Positions 38,501 to 47,758 of a stretch of DNA of 64,000 bases are shown here, one piece after another (the first letter of the stretch is position 1; each line of letters begins with the position of its first letter). The stretch is from CAITWD01 sp963842065 (GTDB lineage: Bacteria; Actinomycetota; Thermoleophilia; Miltoncostaeales; Miltoncostaeaceae). Made by a program: the position numbers and the translations under genes. The DNA lies in NCBI GenBank assembly GCA_963842065.1, contig CAWJEW010000002.1, forward strand, positions 310,001 through 374,000. Reading direction: 5' to 3'. Below the pieces are notes generated by a model that was given only the letters and a program-made list of their open reading frames with translations, made no database searches and was not told the DNA's origin.

Positions 38501-38973
38501 TCGGGGCGATCAAGGCGATCTCCACTCGCCGTGGCGAGCCGATGATGTTCGTCCGGCTGGACGATCTGGAAGGTTCGGCCGAGGTCGTCGTGGTTCCGGC
38601 CGTGCTCAACGAGGCGCGCGAGCTGCTCGCGGCCGACGCGATCGTCCTGATCCAGGGCCGGATCGATCAGAAGGGCGAGGGTGAGACGAAACTCGTCGCC
38701 CGTACGATCGAATCCTTTGCCGTCGACCCGGATCGTGAGGAGCATCGGCTCACCCTCCGCGTCCACGCGTCGCAGCTTGAGCCCGAGCACCTGCCCCAGC
38801 TGCGCCAGTTGCTGGTCGATCACGGGGGTGAGGCGCCGGTGGTGATGGTCATGGAGACCGACGAGGGGGCATACCGGTATCGTTTTGGCGACCGTTACCG
38901 GGTCAATCCCCGCGACGGCAGCCTGCAGGCGTCGCTCAAGACGCTGCTCGGCGCGGAGTGCGTGGTCCGGTAG
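35533..38973 (+). CDS. dnaE: DNA polymerase III alpha subunit
   Basis: A 1146-residue replicative polymerase. The PHP domain has HLHVHSDYSILDGACKI and ALTDHGVMSGAIELYQAAKK. The polymerase core has GVAVGPGRGSAAGSLVAF, the catalytic PDIDTDF, and the third Asp in LLKMDFLGLRNLD. LYRPGPMAFIPTYARNK and YSFNKSHAACYGLLAYRTAY follow. An HhH region (VKGVGENAVAAILEAR), a C-terminal OB domain (FVTVGGIIGAIKAI) and a tail end the protein. It is the DnaE1 type. ATG 35533 is chosen because homologues start here and a promoter sits just upstream; the frame opens at 35485. Confidence 0.95.
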   Translation: MAGAPDFVHLHVHSDYSILDGACKIGRLLDRVEEMGQSAAALTDHGVMSGAIELYQAAKKRGITPIVGLEAYLVPDRHARPGRERRAHITLLAENTTGYYNLIKLCSKGFLEGYHRKPRVDYELMSQHADGVIALTGCLSGTICGLVERDDLPGARAELDRLVQIFGRDDVYVEIQDSGIPVQHKINIELAKLSRDAGQTMVATCDAHYVCQHDADAHEALLAIQTRDVLSNPDRFRFDTKEFYLKTGAEMALALPDYQDAIPVSLEIAARCGGLELPIGEVKLPRFPVPDGSTPTDYLERLCREGMARRYAGQPPAGAEERLRFELDVIEEMGFSSYFLIVWDYIRWARENGVAVGPGRGSAAGSLVAFTLRITDLDPLEHGLLFERFLNPGRKSLPDIDTDFAQNGRDRVVKYVTERYGQGSVARIGTFGKLLARAVVRDAGRVLGYSYGQVDRIAKLVPERPIGIKLEDALKEGSELYAAYESDEAAKKIIDTARPLEGLVRNEGVHAAGVVIAPSDVTDYIPVRIDDDGNVVTQVPDHDVEALGLLKMDFLGLRNLDIIQKCVELIQETRDFGLDIDALPMDDAPTYTMLARGDGLGVFQFESSGMRDALREVGPTEFADVIALVALYRPGPMAFIPTYARNKRDPGKVELADPRLAPITGPTYGVAIYQEQLMAISRELAGFSPARADDLRKAVGKKDKHLMASLKDEFIDGCVATGTDRRVAGDLWALCEAAGDYSFNKSHAACYGLLAYRTAYLKCNYPAEYMAALLSSVMDTKDRVPFYVAASQDMGLSVLPPDVNASRSDFAVTGDTEIRFGLTAVKGVGENAVAAILEARASGGPFTSIWDFCRRVDQAQVNKRALESLVRAGAFDSTGATRFGILEVLAAAMGAASRARSDAAAGQESLFAAPDPEAPSAAPLDLDPPIPTEEFSREDLLAAEKEALGLYVSSHPLQDCRKQLARAVTCSLGRLDEHPDGAFVTVGGIIGAIKAISTRRGEPMMFVRLDDLEGSAEVVVVPAVLNEARELLAADAIVLIQGRIDQKGEGETKLVARTIESFAVDPDREEHRLTLRVHASQLEPEHLPQLRQLLVDHGGEAPVVMVMETDEGAYRYRFGDRYRVNPRDGSLQASLKTLLGAECVVR

Positions 38974-39027
38974 TCGATCGCGAGAGCCGCGTCATGTCCG
39001 ACCGCGGCGATGGCGTGCCCGTGATCT

Positions 39028-39477
39028 GTGCGCTACCTTCGGATGCCGGAAGACCCGCATCGGAGTGACGCGCTGAACGAACATCCGCCCATTCCCGCGC
39101 TGCGCCCCGGATCGCGCGTGGGCACACCGTATCCGGACACCGGCCCGGGGGCCTGCGGGCGGTGCGCGGTCCGGTGCGAGCGGGTCGTGTACCCGTCCGG
39201 GTGCCAGGAATCCGGCTGCCCGCGCCTCTACACCTATGAACGCGACGGTCGGCAGGTGATGGGCTGCCTGGACAAGGTCTTCTGGGCGGAGATCGACGTC
39301 GAGCGCTTCCGCGCGCTGCAGCGCACGCGGGCCGGATTCGGCGGGCTGCGCGTCTGGCGCGAGCCGACGGCGGCCTGTCAGTGCGCGATCGAGCAGCCGT
39401 TCGCACACCGCCCACACGGGCCGTGCGTCAACCCGGGCTTCCTCGACGGATCGCCGGCGGTCGCCGCGTCGGACTGA
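39028..39477 (+). CDS. Small cysteine-rich protein, unknown
   Basis: A 149-residue protein (GTG 39028; ATG 39043 also possible). The middle reads ACGRCAVRCERVVYPSGCQE then SGCPRLYTYERDG and MGCLDKVFWAEID, with further Cys at TAACQCAIEQP and GPCVNPGF. About nine cysteines in CxxC and CxxxC spacing suggest a zinc- or iron-sulphur-binding protein. No family recognised. It lies 54 bp after dnaE and is convergent with dtxR. Confidence 0.6.
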   Translation: MRYLRMPEDPHRSDALNEHPPIPALRPGSRVGTPYPDTGPGACGRCAVRCERVVYPSGCQESGCPRLYTYERDGRQVMGCLDKVFWAEIDVERFRALQRTRAGFGGLRVWREPTAACQCAIEQPFAHRPHGPCVNPGFLDGSPAVAASD

Positions 39478-39479
39478 GT

Positions 39480-40163
39480 TCAGTCCGACCGCACGTAAAG
39501 GCCGGCCGCAGCGGTATCGGAGACCTCGCGCAGCGTCCCCGCGACGCGGATGGTGCGCTGGCCCGCCGCGGGCTCCGAGGCGGTGAGCTCCAGCCGGGTG
39601 CCCGGGACGAGGCCGTGGTCGTAGAACCAATGCAGCAGGTCACCGTTGTGCTCGGCCAGCCGTACGATCGTGACCCTCGCCGGCGCGTCGATCGCGCTCA
39701 GCGGACGAAGATCCCGGTTTTCGGCCTGCTCGAAGGCGGTGTCGATCGGCCAGCCGTGTGGGCAGCGGTCGGGATGCCCGAGCCGCTCGGCCAGGCGGGC
39801 GACCATCTCGTCGTCGAAGGCGTCCCCCATCGCGTCGGCGTGTTCGTGCGATTCGGCGGGCGTGTATCCCATGAAGTCGGTGAGAAAGCGCTCGATGATG
39901 CGGTGGTTACGGACGATGCGCTCCGCGTCGCGGCGGCCGCGTTCGGTGAGCACCGGGCGTCCAGTGGCACGGGAGATCAGCCCGTCGGACTCCAGGCGCT
40001 TGAGGGTCTCGCTGGCCGTCGCGGCGCTGACACCGAGCAGCTCGGCCACCCGCGCCGCCGGAGCCGGGCCCCGACCGACGACCGGGCCATATTCACCGAT
40101 CGGAAACGCCAGGAAATAGAGGGCTTCCAGGTAGTCGGCGGTTGAGTGTGCCCGTGGAGCCAT
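39480..40163 (-). CDS. DtxR/MntR-family metal-dependent regulator
   Basis: A 227-residue regulator. The HTH part reads ADYLEALYFLAFP, ARVAELLGVSAATASETLKR and LESDGLISRATGRPVLTERG. The metal-binding dimerisation part reads RNHRIIERFLTDFMGYTPAE, SHEHADAMGDAFDDEMVARL and GHPDRCPHGWPI. The C-terminal FeoA/SH3-like domain (ARVTIVRLAEHNGDLLHWFY onward) is present. These proteins repress metal-uptake genes when Fe(II) or Mn(II) is bound. Target genes are not in this neighbourhood. It probably has a leaderless promoter (see next entry). Confidence 0.9.
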   Translation of the reverse strand: MAPRAHSTADYLEALYFLAFPIGEYGPVVGRGPAPAARVAELLGVSAATASETLKRLESDGLISRATGRPVLTERGRRDAERIVRNHRIIERFLTDFMGYTPAESHEHADAMGDAFDDEMVARLAERLGHPDRCPHGWPIDTAFEQAENRDLRPLSAIDAPARVTIVRLAEHNGDLLHWFYDHGLVPGTRLELTASEPAAGQRTIRVAGTLREVSDTAAAGLYVRSD

Positions 40164-40171
40164 CGCGATCG

Positions 40172-40177
40172 ATGATA
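40172..40177 (-). promoter_or_regulatory. Candidate -10 of dtxR
   Basis: TATCAT on the minus strand, 8 bases before the ATG; no ribosome site. Same spacing as the other leaderless candidates. Confidence 0.42.
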
Positions 40178-40237
40178 GCCAAGGCCCCCGGAGCTGACCG
40201 GTCCGATGACCGCCCGACCGGCCAGCCCGACGGCTGG

Positions 40238-40954
40238 CTACCCGCTGACCGCGATCTTTACCGAATAGATCCAGACCGGCTGGTCGGGCTTGTTGGTCGT
40301 GGCATTCGAGGGAACGCCGGCGATCTGTTCGACCACTGGCAGGCCCGAGGTGACCTTCCCGAAGCGGGAATACTGCAGGGGCAGCTGGGTGCCCGCGCTG
40401 CCCTCGACGATGAAGAACTGCGAGCCGTTGGTATTCGGGCCAGAGTTCGCCATGGCGACGTCGCCGAGGGTGTAGGGGGTCGTCGGCAACTCGTCGTTGA
40501 ACTGGTAGCCGGGTCCGCCGGTGCCGTCGCCCTTCGGGTCGCCGCCCTGGATGACAAAGCCGGGAATCACGCGGTGGAAGGTGAGCCCGTTGTAGAAGCC
40601 CTGGTCGGCCAGAAACACGAAGTTGTTGACGGTGACCGGCGCCTGCTTCGGCTCGAGCCGGATCACGATCTGGCCGCAGGAGGTGGCCATGGTGGCCACA
40701 TAGGTCTTGCTGGTCGAGATCGTCATCGTGGGCGCGGACGCGTAGGTTTTCGGGTCCGCGGGCGTGCTGGGCGGGGTGTGGATGCAGGTTCCGGCGGGCA
40801 CGCTAACCGTGCCGCCGGACGCGCCGCTGGCGGAATTCGCGGACGCCGACGTCGACGCGGTCGTGCTCGAGCCGCTGCTGCCGCAGGCGGACAGGACGAT
40901 CAATCCGGCGGTCGCGACCACCGCGGCCAGGGAGCGTCGGGTGCAATTGGTCAT
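40238..40954 (-). CDS. Lipoprotein peptidyl-prolyl isomerase (cyclophilin)
   Basis: A 238-residue protein. Residues 1-24 are a lipoprotein signal with lipobox LSAC, followed by a Ser/Thr/Ala-rich linker. The cyclophilin domain has APVTVNNFVFLADQGFYNGL, TFHRVIPGFVIQGGDPKGDG, TGGPGYQFNDELP, GDVAMANSGPNTNGSQFFIV and QYSRFGKVTSGLPVVEQIAG. The catalytic Arg (FHRVI) and QF pair are intact. It helps protein folding outside the membrane. Confidence 0.93.
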   Translation of the reverse strand: MTNCTRRSLAAVVATAGLIVLSACGSSGSSTTASTSASANSASGASGGTVSVPAGTCIHTPPSTPADPKTYASAPTMTISTSKTYVATMATSCGQIVIRLEPKQAPVTVNNFVFLADQGFYNGLTFHRVIPGFVIQGGDPKGDGTGGPGYQFNDELPTTPYTLGDVAMANSGPNTNGSQFFIVEGSAGTQLPLQYSRFGKVTSGLPVVEQIAGVPSNATTNKPDQPVWIYSVKIAVSG

Positions 40955-40962
40955 CGCCCGGG

Positions 40963-40968
40963 AGGGTA
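40963..40968 (-). promoter_or_regulatory. Candidate -10 of the cyclophilin gene
   Basis: TACCCT on the minus strand, 8 bases before the ATG, no ribosome site between. Confidence 0.42.
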
Positions 40969-41107
40969 GCGGGTTCTGCCGACGGATCGGACTGGGCCGG
41001 GTCGCAGCGGGCGCCGAAGTTCACGATGCCCACAGGGAGCGGACAAGATTCCCTGTTCGTGTCCGCGGGGTTCCCACCGGGCACGGAACCTGCAACCCTT
41101 TCGGCCG

Positions 41108-42244
41108 ATGATCGACTTGGGACACACCGCACTCGGCGCCTGGAGTGGCGGGCGGTTCATGCACTTCGGGCTGCCGCTGGACGACGATCGCTACGTGGCG
41201 CTCATCCGCCCGGATGACCGGATCCGCACGCTGGTCACCGCCGACGTCTACGGCGCGGGTGCCGCCGATGAGATGGTCGGGCGCGCCATCGCGGACCTGC
41301 CGCGCCAGAGCTACCGGCTGGTGGCCGCAATCGGGCACGACTTCTACAACGGTCAGCGCGACGGCGCGAAGGGTTTTCCGCGCTTTACGGACCCGCGCCT
41401 GCGCCCTCCGGAGAAGTATGCCGACTACCTGCAGCGGGCGTGCGAGGCCAGCCTCGAACGGTGCGGGGTCGACCAGTTCGACCTGCTGATGCTCCACAAC
41501 CCCGATCGGACCGGCTACTCGAGCTCGATCGTGTGGGAGACGGGCATGGCGCGCCTGCGCGAACAAGGCCTTGCCAGGTCCCTGGGCCTGGCCCCGGGCC
41601 CGGCCAACGGGTTCACGCTCGATATCCTGCGCTGTCTGGAGCGGTTCGGCGAGCTGATCGACTGGGCCATGCTGATCCTCAACCCGTTCGAGCCCTGGCC
41701 CGGTCGGATGGTGTTGCCCGCCTGTCAGGCGGCCGATGTGCGGGTGCTCGCGCGCGTGGTCGACTACGGCGGCGTGTTCCATGACGATCTGCCCGACGAG
41801 GCGCACCTCGCACCCCACGACCATCGCGCGTTCCGCCCGGCGGGGTGGGTCACCCACGCGCGGGCACAGCTCGACCAGCTGAGGGCGATCGGGGACCGCC
41901 ACGGGCTGACACCGCTCCAACTGGCCTGCCAGTGGACGCTTGCCCAGCCGACGGTCGAATGTGTGGTGCCGACCCTGATCCAGGAGCCAGGTCCGCACGC
42001 CAAGCCGGTCGAGACAAAACGCCAGGAGTTGGCGAGCGTGCCGTCGATGACCCTGCTGAGCGCCACAGAGATCGACGCGATCGACGCGATCGGCGAAAAC
42101 GCGGGCTGCATGCCGCTCAAGGGTGGCTCACCGGTGCACACCGGCGAGGCAGTCGCCGATGCCTGGCCGCTGGATGACGACCTGCGGCGCCTGGCGGATC
42201 GGTGGAACATCGTGCCCGAACGGGACCTGGTCCAGACCCACTGA
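41108..42244 (+). CDS. Aldo/keto reductase
   Basis: A 378-residue AKR TIM barrel with the cofactor and active-site parts ADVYGAGAADEMVGRAI (Tyr), RLVAAIGHDF, CGVDQFDLLMLHNPDRTG, GMARLREQGLARSLGLAPGP and LTPLQLACQWTLAQPTVECV. It is longer than the usual ~320 residues because of about 50 extra residues at the end. The N-terminus does not show the usual SxLGLGTWx pattern, so it belongs to a distinct subgroup. The substrate is unknown. Confidence 0.85.
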   Translation: MIDLGHTALGAWSGGRFMHFGLPLDDDRYVALIRPDDRIRTLVTADVYGAGAADEMVGRAIADLPRQSYRLVAAIGHDFYNGQRDGAKGFPRFTDPRLRPPEKYADYLQRACEASLERCGVDQFDLLMLHNPDRTGYSSSIVWETGMARLREQGLARSLGLAPGPANGFTLDILRCLERFGELIDWAMLILNPFEPWPGRMVLPACQAADVRVLARVVDYGGVFHDDLPDEAHLAPHDHRAFRPAGWVTHARAQLDQLRAIGDRHGLTPLQLACQWTLAQPTVECVVPTLIQEPGPHAKPVETKRQELASVPSMTLLSATEIDAIDAIGENAGCMPLKGGSPVHTGEAVADAWPLDDDLRRLADRWNIVPERDLVQTH

Positions 42245-42282
42245 CCCGGTGACATCGGGTTCATCCGGGACAGGCGCGGCGT

Positions 42283-42654
42283 TCAGTCGGCGGGCGGGAC
42301 GCCGACGGCCACGACGGCCACGGCGATGATCAGGTGGTCCTGGCCCGGCCCGTAGTCGGTGCCGTTGGGCATGCGCATGCCGCCTGCGACCGGCGTGATG
42401 CGCACGTCGCCGTACGGGAACACCTCGGCCACCCGGGCGGGATCGACCTCGTCCGGGCGCGGGACGCCCACCGTGACGCGCACCTGCATATGCCGGCGAT
42501 CGCCGCCGGCCAGCAGGCGCCCGATCCCGGGCAGCGAGGTGCGCCCGATCGCCTCGCGGGCGGCGCGGGAGGCGGCCTTGGTCATATCCTCGCCGACGAG
42601 GTCAACGCCGAGGCCCATCTCGAGAAATAGCGGCGCGAAGCCGTCGTCGCTCAC
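42283..42654 (-). CDS. Lin0512-family protein
   Basis: From GTG 42654 (GGGAGG just upstream) the 123-residue product matches the Lin0512 family pattern: LFLEMGLGVDLVGEDMTKAA, REAIGRTSLPGIGRLL, DRRHMQVRVTVGVPRPDEVD and EVFPYGDVRITPVAGGMRMP. The function of the family is not known. It follows msrB by 31 bp on the same strand, probably in one operon. Confidence 0.82.
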   Translation of the reverse strand: MSDDGFAPLFLEMGLGVDLVGEDMTKAASRAAREAIGRTSLPGIGRLLAGGDRRHMQVRVTVGVPRPDEVDPARVAEVFPYGDVRITPVAGGMRMPNGTDYGPGQDHLIIAVAVVAVGVPPAD

Positions 42655-42685
42655 CGGCGGGCCTCCCGGCGCCGCCCGCCCGTGC

Positions 42686-43094
42686 TCACGAGCCTTCCTT
42701 CGGCGTTGACTCGTCGAACTCCAGCGCTGCCGAGTTGATGCAGAAGCGCATGCCCGTCGGATCCGGTCCGTCCGGGAAGACGTGCCCGAGGTGCGCGTCG
42801 CAGACATGGCAGCGCACCTCGGTGCGCTGCATCCCGTGCGAGGTGTCCACGTGCTCGTCGACGGCGCCGTCGGCGGCCGGCTGGGTGAAGCTCGGCCAGC
42901 CGCTGCCGGACTCGAACTTGTCCGGTGGAGTCGAACAGGGCGGCACCGCAGCAGACACAGCGGTAGGTACCGGAGCCGTGGTGGTCCCAGTAGATGCCGG
43001 TGAACGCCCGTTCGGTGGCGCCCTCGCGGGTCACCGCGTACTGGGCCGGGGTCAGCTTGTCGCGCCAGGTCGTGTCGTCACGGGGGTCGGTCAT
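42686..43094 (-). CDS. msrB: Peptide methionine-R-sulfoxide reductase, one apparent frameshift
   Basis: From ATG 43094 the text is WRDKLTPAQYAVTREGATER, FTGIYWDHHGSGTYRCVCCG and AALFDST. After about 42920 it continues one frame over as DKFESGSGWPSFTQP, EVRCHVCDAHLGHVFPDGP and MRFCINSAALEF. The catalytic Cys (RFCINS) and both Zn CxxC pairs are intact. Dropping one G of the GG in ACCGGAC at the seam restores the full protein, so this is probably a consensus error. MsrB repairs oxidised methionine. Confidence 0.85.
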
Positions 43095-43111
43095 GTCAGG
43101 CGTCCAGTCGG

Positions 43112-45088
<1,977 letters not shown>

Positions 45089-45095
45089 GAGCGGG

Positions 45096-45124
45096 ACCTT
45101 AGCTATCCATGTGCCGAACGTCAC
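45096..45124 (-). promoter_or_regulatory. Candidate leaderless acs promoter
   Basis: On the minus strand GTGACG, 17 bases, TAAGGT, 7 bases, ATG 45088. Both boxes fit the actinobacterial consensus well and there is no ribosome site. Confidence 0.55.
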
Positions 45125-45194
45125 TACGCTGCGGCCCCAACACGGGCCCCGAGAGGTGTCGCATGTCCGGTTCTGCACGGCGACGCGGCGTGTA

Positions 45195-45200
45195 TAGACT
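45195..45200 (+). promoter_or_regulatory. Candidate -10 of the SpoIID-NlpC gene
   Basis: TAGACT lies exactly 7 bases before GTG 45208. It supports that GTG as a leaderless start. A -35 like TTCTGC lies 18 bases upstream. Confidence 0.42.
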
Positions 45201-45207
45201 CATGCGC

Positions 45208-46503
45208 GTGAGCGAGGCTGCGACACGCGCCGCGCGCATGGCGGTACGTCGTGTGTGTGTGATCTGCGTGCTGGGAGTGCTGGTGTTGGCAGGGCTTGCC
45301 AGCGTCGCATTCGCGGTGCCACTGCGGGAGACCGCCTATAGGCAGGCACTGGCCGGGGCCAGCGCGCCGCAGATCCTGCGCGCGGCGTTCCCGACGGGCA
45401 CTGTGACCAAGATCGGCGGGCACACCGTGCGTGTGCTCGTCGCCGACCTGGCGCCAACGGTGATCATCGAGGGTCAAACGGCGATGACCGTCACCGACCA
45501 GTCCGTCGGCGGCCACACCGAGACGATTCCGGCGCATCAGCGTGTCCAGATCACCCCGGTCATCTCCGGCGGGGTCGTGACCGGCATGACGGTCACCAAC
45601 ATTGATGTGGTTCCGGCACAGACGGTGACGATGACTGGGCCGGTCCGCCTTGCGACGACGACCAGTCTTCGCATCGACAAGCCGGTCGGGCTGCGCTTCC
45701 GGGGCGCACTGCAGGTGCGTGCCGGCTTCGAGAACACGCTGATGGTCATCAACGACGTCAGCGCCGAGGACTACGACTACGGGGTCCTCGCTGGGCAGAT
45801 CCCGTCGACGTGGGGCCCGAAGGCCCAGCAGGCGGTGATCGCCGGTGCCATCACGGTGCGCTCGCGCGCGGTCGCCTCGCTCAAACCAGCCGGCGCCATC
45901 TACGACGTCACGGCAGACAACCCGCTCTACCTGGGGATCGACGGCGAGCGATCCACGACGACGACGGCGGTCGTCAAGTCCGCGGGCGAGGTGCTTGAAC
46001 ACAACAAGAAGGTCATGAACGTCGGCTTCATCGGCATCCAGCCGATCCTGTTCGCACCGAGCCCGGGCAAGCCGGACTTCGTGGCCAACGGGCCGGCCAA
46101 GGCCATCCCCGGGGCGAAGGCCCGGGAAGCGGCGACCGCGGTCAAGCTGGCCAGCTCCATGCTCCATCACCGCTACGTCTACGGCGGCGACACGCCCAGC
46201 GGCTTCGACTGTTCAGGGCTGATGTACTGGATCTGGCACACCAACCTCGGGTTCTCGATCCCGCGCGATGCCGACTCCCAGTCCAAGGTCGGCGCCCCGG
46301 TGCAGCGCAATGACCTGCAACCGGGGGACCTGGTCTTTTTTGCGGACAGCTCCGGGTACGTGACCCACGTCGGGATGTACATTGGCAACGAAGCATTCAT
46401 CAACGCCGCCAACCCCGGATCGGGCGTGCGGATCAACTCCCTGACCGAAAGCTATTTCTCCCTGACGTACGCCGGTGCCCGCCGCTTCTCACCGCTGCAC
46501 TAG
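45208..46503 (+). CDS. Secreted SpoIID-domain and NlpC/P60 peptidoglycan hydrolase
   Basis: A 431-residue protein from GTG 45208 (ATG 45202 is an alternative). A membrane/signal helix (VCVICVLGVLVLAGLASVAF) comes first. Residues about 145-225 are a SpoIID-type domain (LQVRAGFENTLMVINDVSAE, YDYGVLAGQIPSTWGPKAQQ, AVIAGAITVRSRAVASL). The C-terminal ~120 residues are an NlpC/P60 endopeptidase with Cys335 in SGFDCSGLMYW and His387 in VTHVGMYIGNEAF. SpoIID enzymes cleave glycan strands, NlpC/P60 cuts stem peptides, so both linkages of the wall may be handled by one protein. Such a fusion is uncommon to my knowledge. Confidence 0.85.
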   Translation: MSEAATRAARMAVRRVCVICVLGVLVLAGLASVAFAVPLRETAYRQALAGASAPQILRAAFPTGTVTKIGGHTVRVLVADLAPTVIIEGQTAMTVTDQSVGGHTETIPAHQRVQITPVISGGVVTGMTVTNIDVVPAQTVTMTGPVRLATTTSLRIDKPVGLRFRGALQVRAGFENTLMVINDVSAEDYDYGVLAGQIPSTWGPKAQQAVIAGAITVRSRAVASLKPAGAIYDVTADNPLYLGIDGERSTTTTAVVKSAGEVLEHNKKVMNVGFIGIQPILFAPSPGKPDFVANGPAKAIPGAKAREAATAVKLASSMLHHRYVYGGDTPSGFDCSGLMYWIWHTNLGFSIPRDADSQSKVGAPVQRNDLQPGDLVFFADSSGYVTHVGMYIGNEAFINAANPGSGVRINSLTESYFSLTYAGARRFSPLH

Positions 46504-46536
46504 GTCGGCCGGCGGCACGCGGGCCCGCCCGCGCGC

Positions 46537-47751
46537 ATGACCGCCGAGCCACGGATCGCCTACAACGATCTCGATGCGCACCCGTTGGTGCGCGCGATCA
46601 CCGACCTGGCCGCCCATCCCGGCGATGAGCACGCCGCCCAGCGCTTGGCCGGCGAGCTCTTCTCGCTCGAGTCGACGGTGCCGATCGCCATCGCGGAACT
46701 CGTGCTCGGATCAGAGGGCGCGTTTGCCAGCCTCGCGCGCAGCGGGATCGCCGCCGGCGATCGGCGTCGGGCGCGTGCCGGCCACGAGCTGGGGTATCTT
46801 GGCGAGCTGGCGCACGAGAACCTTGCGGGGATGCTGGATCACTACGGTCTGGCCGACGCGGTGCCGCCTGAGGTGGCCGAACGGACGACGGGCCGGCCAC
46901 CGGCGTTCGTTGCGCTTCGGGATCGGCTCGTGACCGCATCCGACTGGGACGCGTCGGTCGATGAGATCGCCGCATTCCATCGCGCCGAGGGCGTCGGGGC
47001 GCTCGCAACGCATCGCGTGCTGCGCTACACGCACGGCACGCTCGTCGGGGTCGCGCACCCGGACCCGATCACGCCCGCCGATCTCATCGGAAGCGATCAC
47101 GAGCGCGCCCCGCTGGCGCGCGCGCTGGCGGCATTCGTCGACGGCGGACCGGCCAACGACGCGCTCCTCTACGGGCCGCCCGGTACCGGCAAGTCTGTGA
47201 GCGTGCGCGCGCTGGCGGCCGGCTGCGCCGACCGTGGACTCCGCTTGGTGCAGGTCGATCGTTCGGACGCGGCCATCATCACGGCCCTGTTCGCCCAGCT
47301 CGACGGCGCCGGGCCGCGGTGTCTGGTCCTGCTGGACGATCTGGTCTTCGACGATGCCGAGCGCACCGATCGCACGCTGCGCGCAGCGCTCGAAGGCGAC
47401 GCCGCCATGCGTCCCGCAAACGTGGTCGTGTGGGCCACCTCGAATCGCCTCAAGCTGATGCGCGAGACGCGCTCGGAGCGCGAAGACGACCTGGAAAGCG
47501 CGCTCGGGCGCGGCGAGAAGGCCGCGCTTGCCACGCGCTTTGGGCTGCGTGTGGCTTTCACCCAGCTCTCCCAGGACCGGTACATCGAGATCGCCACCGG
47601 GCTCGTGGCCCGCCTGGGCGGCCCCGCGGGCGAGGATTTGGTGCCGTCGGCGCTGCGGTTCGCCCGTGGAGGTCACGGCCTGACCCCGCGCACGGCCCGT
47701 CAGTTTGCGGTGGCGTGGTGTGCGGGGACGCTTCGGCCCGAACCCGAGTAG
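46537..47751 (+). CDS. DUF815-type AAA ATPase
   Basis: A 404-residue protein. The N-terminal ~170 residues are helical with no known domain. The AAA core has Walker A DALLYGPPGTGKSVSVRALA, Walker B RCLVLLDDLVFDD, sensor 1 NVVVWATSNRLKLM and the family tail FARGGHGLTPRTARQFAVAW. This is the DUF815 family. Its job is unknown; these proteins are thought to act as stand-alone ATPases. It lies 33 bp after the SpoIID-NlpC gene and may share its transcript. Confidence 0.88.
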   Translation: MTAEPRIAYNDLDAHPLVRAITDLAAHPGDEHAAQRLAGELFSLESTVPIAIAELVLGSEGAFASLARSGIAAGDRRRARAGHELGYLGELAHENLAGMLDHYGLADAVPPEVAERTTGRPPAFVALRDRLVTASDWDASVDEIAAFHRAEGVGALATHRVLRYTHGTLVGVAHPDPITPADLIGSDHERAPLARALAAFVDGGPANDALLYGPPGTGKSVSVRALAAGCADRGLRLVQVDRSDAAIITALFAQLDGAGPRCLVLLDDLVFDDAERTDRTLRAALEGDAAMRPANVVVWATSNRLKLMRETRSEREDDLESALGRGEKAALATRFGLRVAFTQLSQDRYIEIATGLVARLGGPAGEDLVPSALRFARGGHGLTPRTARQFAVAWCAGTLRPEPE

Positions 47752-47758
47752 GCCTGGC

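Noticed and set aside
35422..38823. 1133-residue open frame antisense to dnaE
   Set aside because: Shadow of the GC-rich dnaE gene: Arg/Gly/Asp/His-rich text with no domain; dnaE itself is fully conserved.
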